Shown: piece after piece, positions 1 to 5,288 of the stretch
Numbering within the stretch: the first letter of the stretch is position 1
Layout: each line of letters starts with the position of its first letter
Source: an uncultured Ruminococcus sp.
GTDB lineage: Bacteria; Bacillota_A; Clostridia; Oscillospirales; Ruminococcaceae
Direction: 5' to 3'
Length of the DNA: 5,288 nt
NCBI GenBank assembly: GCA_937880065.1
Contig: CALFMA010000673.1
Coordinates: 1-5,288 of the forward strand
The notes under the pieces: generated by a model
The model's input: only the letters and a program-made list of their open reading frames with translations
Told to the model about the DNA's origin: nothing
Database searches by the model: none
Made by a program: the position numbers and the translations under genes

Positions 1-87
1 CCTCACCATACGACAGTATGCTTTCGTCGTCCGCCTTGACATACATCATTTCTGCCCATCATCTTTGTCTACTAACATTTTAGGGAT

Positions 88-96
88 TGGTATAAG
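88..96 (+). promoter_or_regulatory. candidate extended -10 promoter of the ABC operon
   Basis: The sequence TGGTATAAG fits an extended -10 element (TGn followed by TATAAG, five of six matches to TATAAT). It would start transcription near position 103 and leave a leader of about 30 bases before the ATG at 133. The best -35-like hexamer, TTGTCT at 65-70, is 20 bases upstream, which is too far, so recognition would rest mainly on the TG extension. A good TTGACA at 36-41 has no credible -10 at 16-18 bases. This is the only plausible promoter seen ahead of the three-gene operon. It is a by-eye call. Confidence 0.4.
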
Positions 97-119
97 CTTA
101 CCCGGGAATTTCTTTTTTT

Positions 120-124
120 GGAGG
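120..124 (+). promoter_or_regulatory. Shine-Dalgarno that fixes the start of the first gene at ATG 133
   Basis: GGAGG lies eight bases before the ATG at 133 and directly follows a run of seven T. The in-frame TTG at 118 overlaps this site and has no ribosome binding site of its own, so ATG 133 is the better start. The protein is then 196 residues long. Confidence 0.75.
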
Positions 125-132
125 CAGTCGGA

Positions 133-723
133 ATGAAAGAAAAAACTGTAAATGCTAAAAAAATCATCATTCGTTTTCTTTTGGTAATCACATCACTATT
201 TCTGCTCTTAAACGGTGCGTGGTTTTATTTCAGACAGCACTATTATGCAGAAGCAGCCAAAAATGCGAAAATGACAAAGTCCGTAACCAGAATTAACGAT
301 CAACCTCATTATGAGCTGTCAATTCCCATTCCTGAAAGCAATAGTACAGCTCGATATAGCATCACCTATCCGCAATATCTTCGATTTGGTTCAGGATATT
401 TTGCAACCAAAGAACCAAACTCCTATGTTGAACAGGACGGAAAATGGATAAATCCTTTTGATTTTCAAATTTATTTGACAATCTATCCTGAGCTATTTAC
501 TAAACCACGCTATCAGCTATCAATCTATGATTACAGAAGTGGTAAAGTTGATTTTCTTGCAGGAAAAACCGAAGATATTAAACCTAAAATCTATATGTTC
601 GATATTAATGAAAACATGGAAATCACGCAGGAGTATACCTATGGCGGCAGAGCAGTATATGATGCAGCCTATGAAGATGCCTATGATCTGTTCTGTCGGG
701 CAAAAGAGGTGTTCGGCTTATGA
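133..723 (+). CDS. membrane-anchored extracellular protein of unknown family, first gene of a bacteriocin-type ABC transporter operon
   Basis: I do not recognise the family of this 196-residue protein. It has a basic N-terminus (Lys at 2, 4, 9, 10), one hydrophobic segment at about 11-33, and then about 160 polar residues rich in Tyr (for example Y37, Y38, Y75, Y79, Y82, Y114, Y118, Y127, Y132, Y134) with alternating hydrophobic strands. The N-terminus could be an uncleaved signal anchor or, less likely, a signal peptide cut near the AEAAK stretch at 39-43. In either case most of the protein should lie outside the membrane. There is one Cys (C188) and no lipobox, catalytic motif or double-glycine leader. 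Its stop overlaps the permease start in ATGA (720-723), so translation is probably coupled. In lactococcin-972-type clusters this position is usually held by a small secreted bacteriocin. This protein is longer and keeps its anchor, so an accessory, immunity or sensor subunit is an equal guess. The reading frame is secure; the function is unknown. Confidence 0.85.
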   Translation: MKEKTVNAKKIIIRFLLVITSLFLLLNGAWFYFRQHYYAEAAKNAKMTKSVTRINDQPHYELSIPIPESNSTARYSITYPQYLRFGSGYFATKEPNSYVEQDGKWINPFDFQIYLTIYPELFTKPRYQLSIYDYRSGKVDFLAGKTEDIKPKIYMFDINENMEITQEYTYGGRAVYDAAYEDAYDLFCRAKEVFGL

Positions 724-2672
724 GAGTTGTCAAATATCTGACGCTTGCAGTGCTGCTTGCTGCGGTGCTGATACTTTCAGCGGAGAGCAAACTTTTGTAT
801 TCGATGAATTTTGCATTAAGCCCTTTGCAGGTCTATTATGATCTGGAGTTATCAGAGAATGACTTGCCTTTGCTTTCAGATCTTGCAGAGGAACAAAATA
901 TGCTGCTTTGTATAGCCGATCACAATATGGCAGACACGCAAAGGCTGACCATATATGCCAATGCAGATGAATCCGTACTTCTTGAACATCTCCAAGTCCG
1001 CTGCGGTGAATTTCGCAGTCTTTTCTGGAAAACACCTGTGCAGATTCGCCTTTATCCGCTCGCTTGTGCAGATACAGCGGACGAGGCAGTCCGTGTCTAT
1101 GTTTTTGGAGAAAACCGAATTGCATTAGAACGTGAGTTAGAAAAGCATTTCACTATTGTTTCGGGCAATGTAATGACGCAGGATAACGCTGTTTCCATTA
1201 TTTTCGTCGGCTATCTTGCATGGGGACTTCTGATTTTGTTTGCATTCTTTCTGTCTATATTCGATGCACAGGCAAAGAAACGCAGCAGCTTTGTCCGTAT
1301 TCTGAATGGTGCATCGCCGCTGAAACTTGTTGGCTGCCATATTATGACAGAATTTCTGATTTTGATACCGCTGATCTTTATCGTCATCTGTATCACAAAC
1401 TGTTATTCGACAGTCATTATAGAACTACAGCTTCTGATTTGTATAGGTATTCTGCTTTTTGCCTGTGCTTTGCCCTATGCTGTACTTTCGAACATCAGCT
1501 ATAAAATCATCACACAAGAACGTATCGTGACAGCAAAGCTGTTGAATTTCGGGTATGTCTACAAAACTATCCTTTTAAGCCTGACGATTATCGTATTTGG
1601 TCTGACCGCATCAATTGGAACAACATTTATTCAAAATCTGAAAGTATTGCACTATGCAGAGAATTATAAAAATCACAGTTTTGTCAGAATAGAAACATCG
1701 GAAATTAATTTGCTTGAAGCAGATGAAATAGAAGAATATGTAAAGTATCAGGAACTAACGAATCTTCGAATCGAGGAAATTTATCGACAGTATTATGACA
1801 GCCATAATGCATTGATTATTGAGCCAATTTTACAGGATACAGAAACGATAAGTATGATTTACTGCAACGGAAATGCAGTTGATTATATCAACGATTTATT
1901 TGGAGAATATCGAGATGAACTGAATGACAGACAAGCGGTGCTGTTTTTACCCGAGAGTATCAAACAGAAAGAGCAGTATCTGCATTCATCAGAACTGCTC
2001 CTACAGCAATATGCAGGGGAAAAATGGCATCCCGAAATTCATATCATTTCCTATACAGGACGAAAAAACGGATTTTGTTTCATGCCCTCAGATGATGCGA
2101 TGCTGAAAATCGTCCCCGATCCTGTTGTACTGTATTGTGCTGCTGCACCGAAAGAAATCGGAGCATTGATAACAGAAACCAAGAAAATCCCGATTCAGGG
2201 ACTTGCATTCCGTGTCGATGAAACGATGTTGAAGGAACTGGAATCACGGAGGGATATTCTTTTTGAAATTACACCAATCAACACAGCAATTCAGAAAAAT
2301 GCAGATACATCAAAGCGGCTCTGTGTTGCATTGGCAATGATATGTGCGGTATTCATCGCTCTGAATCTGTTTGCGAGCAGTTTTCTCATCCGCATGGAGT
2401 ATCGGCTTCGTGCGAAGGAATATTGCATCAAAACTGTTCTGGGATATACAATGATGCAGAAATTCGGCAGTTTTCTGTTACTTTCCGCATTATCTATACT
2501 AATCAGCGGAGCAGCTGTTACACTTCTGCAAAAACAGCTTGCGATCAGCCCAATACTGATTCTTGGTATTTGTGTTGGAATATTTCTTGCAGATTCTGCC
2601 ACCGTAATGTTGTATGCAGTACGGACGGAACGAGGCAGCATTGTGCGATGCCTGAAAGGAGGGGCGTTATGA
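720..2672 (+). CDS. bacteriocin-associated ABC transporter permease, DUF1430/lactococcin-972 type
   Basis: This 650-residue protein is a large FtsX/MacB-like (type VII) ABC permease. By eye there are eight membrane segments: about 5-21, 157-181, 209-226, 233-256, 283-304, 533-557, 583-601 and 609-633. They separate two extracellular domains, about 22-156 and 305-532. Two basic cytoplasmic stretches, 185-203 (ending RILNGASPLKL) and 557-582 (with KTVLGYTMMQKF), sit where the coupling helices of duplicated FtsX-type permeases contact the ATPase. The tail LKGGAL resembles the LKG ending of the bacteriocin-associated membrane proteins (TIGR01654/DUF1430 type), and about 650 residues suits that family. 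It should work with the ATPase encoded next, either exporting a peptide or driving its extracellular domains mechanically, as MacB-type pumps do. The ATG at 720 overlaps the previous stop by four bases and has an AGAGGTG ribosome site at 705-711. Permease identity is firm; the subfamily is recalled from memory; substrate and any immunity role are inferred. Confidence 0.88.
   Translation: MRVVKYLTLAVLLAAVLILSAESKLLYSMNFALSPLQVYYDLELSENDLPLLSDLAEEQNMLLCIADHNMADTQRLTIYANADESVLLEHLQVRCGEFRSLFWKTPVQIRLYPLACADTADEAVRVYVFGENRIALERELEKHFTIVSGNVMTQDNAVSIIFVGYLAWGLLILFAFFLSIFDAQAKKRSSFVRILNGASPLKLVGCHIMTEFLILIPLIFIVICITNCYSTVIIELQLLICIGILLFACALPYAVLSNISYKIITQERIVTAKLLNFGYVYKTILLSLTIIVFGLTASIGTTFIQNLKVLHYAENYKNHSFVRIETSEINLLEADEIEEYVKYQELTNLRIEEIYRQYYDSHNALIIEPILQDTETISMIYCNGNAVDYINDLFGEYRDELNDRQAVLFLPESIKQKEQYLHSSELLLQQYAGEKWHPEIHIISYTGRKNGFCFMPSDDAMLKIVPDPVVLYCAAAPKEIGALITETKKIPIQGLAFRVDETMLKELESRRDILFEITPINTAIQKNADTSKRLCVALAMICAVFIALNLFASSFLIRMEYRLRAKEYCIKTVLGYTMMQKFGSFLLLSALSILISGAAVTLLQKQLAISPILILGICVGIFLADSATVMLYAVRTERGSIVRCLKGGAL
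2655..2664 (+). promoter_or_regulatory. strong Shine-Dalgarno inside the permease gene, setting the ATPase start at 2669
   Basis: AAAGGAGGGG ends four bases before ATG 2669 (GGAGG is six bases away). It lies within the last codons of the permease gene. The same frame stays open upstream to 2342 but there it only shadows the permease gene. This site shows that translation begins at 2669. Confidence 0.8.
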
Positions 2673-3301
2673 TAGAGCTGATTGGCGTAAACAAAGCCTT
2701 TGAGGAACGTGTGTTGTATCGAAATCTGAACCTGATAATTCACGATAGAGAATTTGTGATACTGACTGGTGCAAGCGGATGCGGAAAAACCACTCTGCTT
2801 AACATAATCGGAGGCATTGAGCCATTGGACGAAGGAAAAATTCTGGTGGATGGAATGGATATTTCCAAGCGTAAAAACAGGCTGATTTATTTCCAGACAA
2901 AACTGGGAATGCTATTTCAGAATTTTGCGTTGATTGAAAATATGACTGTACAAAAAAATTTAGAGTTGGTAAAGAAACGCTGTCGAAGTGAGATTTCGAT
3001 AGAAGAGGCACTTCGATATGTAGGAATGGAAGAATATCTGGGAAAACAGGTCTGCACGCTGTCAGGCGGTGAACAGCAGCGAATTGCTCTTGCAAGACTG
3101 ATGATAAAAAAGTGCAGCATAATTCTTGCAGATGAACCAACCGGCTCATTGGATTCCGAAAATGCAGCAAAAGTGATGTCAATTCTTTCTAATTTGAACA
3201 AAATGGGTAAAACAATTGTAATGGTCACACATGATACCCAGTATCAGAAAATTGGCAGCAGGGAGATTACGATTGATAAAATCAGAAGTTATGACAAATA
3301 A
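2669..3301 (+). CDS. ABC transporter ATP-binding protein, lactococcin-972 bacteriocin group
   Basis: This 210-residue protein is a complete stand-alone ABC ATPase that powers the permease encoded upstream from the cytoplasmic side. All motifs are intact and in order: Walker A GASGCGKTT (34-42), Q-loop glutamine Q84 in FQNF, signature LSGGEQQR (131-138), Walker B ending in D155 with catalytic E156 (ILADEPTGSLD, 152-162, including the D-loop), and switch histidine H188 in VTHD. The ADEPTGSLD pattern and short length put it in the LolD/MacB/BceA-like branch. A length near 210 and pairing with a DUF1430-type permease fit the family annotated as putative bacteriocin export ATPase, lactococcin 972 group (TIGR03608, from memory). 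The start overlaps the permease stop in ATGA (2669-2672), implying coupled synthesis. It is the last gene before a hairpin terminator that begins three bases after its stop. ATPase function is essentially certain; the transported substrate is unknown. Confidence 0.95.
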   Translation: MIELIGVNKAFEERVLYRNLNLIIHDREFVILTGASGCGKTTLLNIIGGIEPLDEGKILVDGMDISKRKNRLIYFQTKLGMLFQNFALIENMTVQKNLELVKKRCRSEISIEEALRYVGMEEYLGKQVCTLSGGEQQRIALARLMIKKCSIILADEPTGSLDSENAAKVMSILSNLNKMGKTIVMVTHDTQYQKIGSREITIDKIRSYDK

Positions 3302-3303
3302 GG

Positions 3304-3342
3304 AAACCCTGTGCAGAATCGTAAGAATCTGCACGGGGTTTT
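3304..3342 (+). terminator. intrinsic terminator of the ABC operon, possibly bidirectional
   Basis: A 14-pair stem (3304-3317 with 3328-3341, one T·G wobble) continues past an A·A mismatch into two more pairs closed by a GTAA loop, a GNRA-type tetraloop. The 3' arm ends in four T (3339-3342), then GTGG, so the U-tract is short. The hairpin starts three bases after the ATPase stop. Read on the minus strand, the stem is followed by TTTCCTTATTTG, so it might also stop read-through from the convergent SNF2 gene, which has no clear terminator of its own. Confidence 0.85.
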
Positions 3343-3377
3343 GTGGCCTATTGGGCTGGTTGGGGATTCTCCGTTAA

Positions 3378-3479
3378 ATGTATCTGTTTGGTGATGGCTT
3401 CATTATTGCAGATAAAGCTACTGGGCTTACTTATCCGCAATATCAATACAAAAAACAGTATGTAACTGTTGCTGTTTAG
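3378..3479 (+). other. unexplained 33-codon open frame, possible gene remnant
   Basis: Within the convergent gap an ATG at 3378 opens a 33-codon frame ending in TAG (3477-3479). The peptide starts MYLFGDGFIIADKATG and contains TYPQY near its middle (residues 18-22). Codon choice looks protein-like, but there is no convincing ribosome site (GGGGA at 3362-3366 is 11 bases away) and a TAA at 3375-3377 sits directly in front. It follows the operon terminator and has no visible promoter. A decayed C-terminal fragment of a lost gene, a small unrecognised gene, or chance are all possible. TYPQY also occurs in the first operon gene (residues 78-82), where 13 DNA bases are identical. Confidence 0.2.
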
Positions 3480-3497
3480 GACTATACGGCTAAAAGC

Positions 3498-3545
3498 TGT
3501 CCGAATTATCCGAATACCTTAAGGACATCTCTAAAAACCCTTAAG
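3498..3545. repeat. short inverted and direct repeats at the 3' end of the SNF2 gene
   Basis: CTTAAGG (3518-3524) is repeated inverted as CCTTAAG (3539-3545), giving a 7-pair stem around a 14-base loop. The right arm contains the SNF2 stop codon (TAA at 3543-3541 on the minus strand). The left arm lies inside the 8-base palindrome CCTTAAGG (3517-3524). TGTCC at 3498-3502 can also pair with GGACA at 3523-3527, and CCGAAT occurs twice (3501-3506, 3510-3515). No T-run follows the hairpin on the minus strand, so it is not a standard terminator. It could be a processing structure, an old mobile-element end, or chance. Confidence 0.4.
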
Positions 3546-5288
3546 TAAGAATACTCAACAACTCATCCTTCGACATTGTGGACAGATTCACAAAATCACC
3601 TGTCAGTACAGAATCCGCAAGACGCTGCTTTTTCTCCTGCATCTTCTGTATTTTCTCCTCAATTGTATCCTTTGCGATAAGTCTGTAAACTGTCACTGCT
3701 CTGGTCTGTCCGATGCGGTGGGCACGGTCGGTCGCCTGATTCTGTGCCGCTACATTCCACCACGGGTCATAATGCACGACAACATCTGCTCCGGTCAGAT
3801 TCAGTCCCGTGCCTCCGGCTTTCAGGGAGATCAGGAATACCGGTGTATCATCGCTGTTGAAACGCTCTACAAGCTCCATTCGCTTCTTTTTTGGAGTTTC
3901 ACCGATGATTTTGTAATAGGCGATTCCTGCCGATGTCAGGTCTTGCTCCAGTTTTTCAAGCATGGTCGTAAACTGTGAGAAGATCAGCACCCGATGTTCA
4001 CCCTCCATAGCACGCTGCACGATTTCCATGCAGGCATCTCGTTTTACAGAGCCGCCGTCATAGTCCGAAAGCAGCAGACCGGGATCGCAGCAGATCTGTC
4101 GGATTTGTGTGAGATAGGAGAATATTTTCAGCTTGATATTCTGGAATTCTGCACCGCTTACACCTTGTAAAAGCTGCTGTAATTCCAGTATCTTTGCATC
4201 GTAGATATGCCGTTGTTTCTCGTCAAAACGTACCACATAGTTTTCTTCAAGCTTGTCTGGCAGGTCACGCAGCACGTCTGTTTTCAGACGGCGCAGAATA
4301 AACACAGATGTCATACGCCGCAGCTTTTTTGTAGCTGATTCATCGTTATGTTTAACGATCGGCGTTTCAAATTCGCTTTTGAAAGTTTCGTAGCCGTAGA
4401 GCAGTCCCGGCATCAGATAGTCAAAAATACTCCACAGCTCACTCAGACGGTTTTCGATGGGTGTACCTGTCAGCGCAAATCTGTGCTTTGCGTTAATCAG
4501 CTTGACAGATTTTGCAGCTGCCGTCGTATGATTCTTGATATATTGTGCTTCATCAAGCACCTGATAGCCGAACAAACAGTCTTCATAGTGTGTAATATCA
4601 CGCTTTATCAGGTCATAGGACGTAATGACAACATCATAATCCTGATACTGCTTTATCAGCTTTGGACGCTCCTTATGCGTACCAACAATAATGAGATATT
4701 TCAGTTCCGGTGCAAATTTATCAAGCTCCGCCGCCCAGTTGAACACCAGCGAAGCCGGGCAGACGATGAGGGCGGTATCTGTGTTGCCCTCCTGTTTTTC
4801 GGCAAGCAGAACGGAGATCATTTGCAAGGTCTTGCCGAGTCCCATATCATCTGCCAGAATGCCGCCGAATCCACAGTTTCCGACTGTCCGCAGCCACTTG
4901 TGACCGAATTGCTGATAACTCCGCATGGTTTTGGAGAGCGTTTCCGGTACATCGAAATCTGACTCACTAACGGTTTTCATGTTGCGAATGATCTGCTTGA
5001 AACGGGAATCACGCTTTGCAACAATTTCTTGATTTTTTTCCAGCATCTTATCAAGGTAAAATGTACGATATGCCGGAAGTTGGATATTACCTTTCACAAA
5101 CTCCTTCGGGGAGATATGCAAGGCATCGTACATATTGGAAAGTTCCTCGATGCTCTCGTCCAGATCAACGAACTCGCCGCTTTTCAGACGGTGATACTTT
5201 TTATTCTGCTTGTAGCTGCGTAAGATGTCAAGCAGCTCGGCGGAGGTGAGATCGTCCGTTAGAATTTGCAGATTCAACAAATCATTTT
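3541..5288 (-). CDS. SNF2-family DEAD/DEAH-box helicase, C-terminal part (5' end beyond the window)
   Basis: The frame is still open at the right edge. The first TTG (5280) lacks any visible ribosome site, so about 582 C-terminal residues are seen and the start is outside. Counting from the TTG, residues 1-110 resemble the end of the bacterial SNF2-associated domain (RLKSGEFVDLDES at 31-43). The complete two-lobe SNF2 ATPase follows: motif I ILADDMGLGKT (141-151), Ia CPASLVFNW (174-182), II DEAQ (243-246), III LTGTPIEN (270-277), the LRRLKTDV..LPDK box (329-343), IV VLIFSQF (431-437), V SLKAGGTGLNLTGAD (485-499) and VI ATDRAHRIGQ (516-525). No catalytic residue is missing. Family members translocate on double-stranded DNA using ATP and remodel protein-DNA or transcription complexes. 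Many bacterial members are about 1,000 residues or more with an N-terminal SWIM zinc finger, which cannot be checked here. The gene is convergent with the ABC operon, with a 239-base gap. The family is certain; the cellular role is unknown. Confidence 0.95.
   Translation of the reverse strand, partial: NDLLNLQILTDDLTSAELLDILRSYKQNKKYHRLKSGEFVDLDESIEELSNMYDALHISPKEFVKGNIQLPAYRTFYLDKMLEKNQEIVAKRDSRFKQIIRNMKTVSESDFDVPETLSKTMRSYQQFGHKWLRTVGNCGFGGILADDMGLGKTLQMISVLLAEKQEGNTDTALIVCPASLVFNWAAELDKFAPELKYLIIVGTHKERPKLIKQYQDYDVVITSYDLIKRDITHYEDCLFGYQVLDEAQYIKNHTTAAAKSVKLINAKHRFALTGTPIENRLSELWSIFDYLMPGLLYGYETFKSEFETPIVKHNDESATKKLRRMTSVFILRRLKTDVLRDLPDKLEENYVVRFDEKQRHIYDAKILELQQLLQGVSGAEFQNIKLKIFSYLTQIRQICCDPGLLLSDYDGGSVKRDACMEIVQRAMEGEHRVLIFSQFTTMLEKLEQDLTSAGIAYYKIIGETPKKKRMELVERFNSDDTPVFLISLKAGGTGLNLTGADVVVHYDPWWNVAAQNQATDRAHRIGQTRAVTVYRLIAKDTIEEKIQKMQEKKQRLADSVLTGDFVNLSTMSKDELLSILT

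Noticed and set aside
36..64. TTGACA at 36-41 as the -35 of the operon promoter
   Set aside because: At 16-18 bases downstream there is no TATAAT-like hexamer; the best -10 (91-96) is about 49 bases away.
94..110. HindIII (AAGCTT) and SmaI (CCCGGG) sites close together next to GAATTT, resembling a cloning polylinker
   Set aside because: The sequence runs on into a natural Shine-Dalgarno and gene, there is no vector sequence, and the EcoRI-like piece is not a true site. Chance is more likely.
118..132. TTG start at 118 for the first gene
   Set aside because: It overlaps the GGAGG site that serves ATG 133 and has no ribosome site of its own.
2342..2668. Long N-terminal extension of the ATPase frame
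   Set aside because: It lies wholly inside the permease gene in another frame and shows no ABC features. A strong Shine-Dalgarno precedes ATG 2669, where the normal ABC N-terminus begins.
3345..3377. tRNA-like or riboswitch-like GC-rich stretch after the terminator
   Set aside because: No cloverleaf arms, T-loop consensus or second hairpin with a T-run could be found.
4348..4962. 204-codon + strand open frame inside the SNF2 gene
   Set aside because: It is antisense to conserved helicase motifs I to III, and its translation looks like no protein family, so it is a shadow of the real gene.
3541..5288. SNF2 helicase as part of an anti-phage defence system together with the ABC operon
   Set aside because: The genes are convergent, separated by a terminator, and no nuclease, methylase or other defence partner is visible. 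The helicase looks like the widespread chromosomal bacterial SNF2 type.

Overview
The window looks like chromosomal DNA from a low-to-moderate GC Gram-positive anaerobe of the Firmicutes, most likely a Clostridia/Ruminococcus-type gut organism. This is inferred from strong AGGAGG-type ribosome binding sites, tightly packed genes, the style of the SNF2 helicase, and a bacteriocin-associated ABC transporter of a kind typical of Gram-positives. No marker gene fixes the taxon.

Positions 1-132 form a leader with a candidate extended -10 promoter (88-96) and a good Shine-Dalgarno (120-124). A tight three-gene + strand operon fills 133-3301. It encodes (i) an unrecognised 196-residue protein with one N-terminal membrane segment and a Tyr-rich extracellular domain, (ii) a 650-residue FtsX/MacB-like permease resembling the bacteriocin-associated membrane proteins of the lactococcin 972 group (DUF1430/TIGR01654 type), and (iii) a 210-residue ABC ATPase of the matching lactococcin-972-type family. 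Both junctions are 4-base ATGA stop/start overlaps, so the three proteins are probably made together and may form one membrane complex. A GNRA-capped hairpin terminator (3304-3342) closes the operon.

The 239-base convergent gap (3302-3540) holds the terminator, an unexplained 33-codon reading frame (3378-3479) that may be a gene remnant, and short inverted and direct repeats next to the opposing stop codon. On the minus strand, 3541-5288 carries the C-terminal ~580 residues of a bacterial SNF2-family helicase. Its N-terminus lies beyond the right edge. It is convergent with the operon and shows no functional link to it.

The part most worth following up is the operon. It has the transporter pair usually found with lactococcin-972-like bacteriocins, but the small first-gene bacteriocin is replaced by a larger membrane-anchored protein that I cannot assign to a family.
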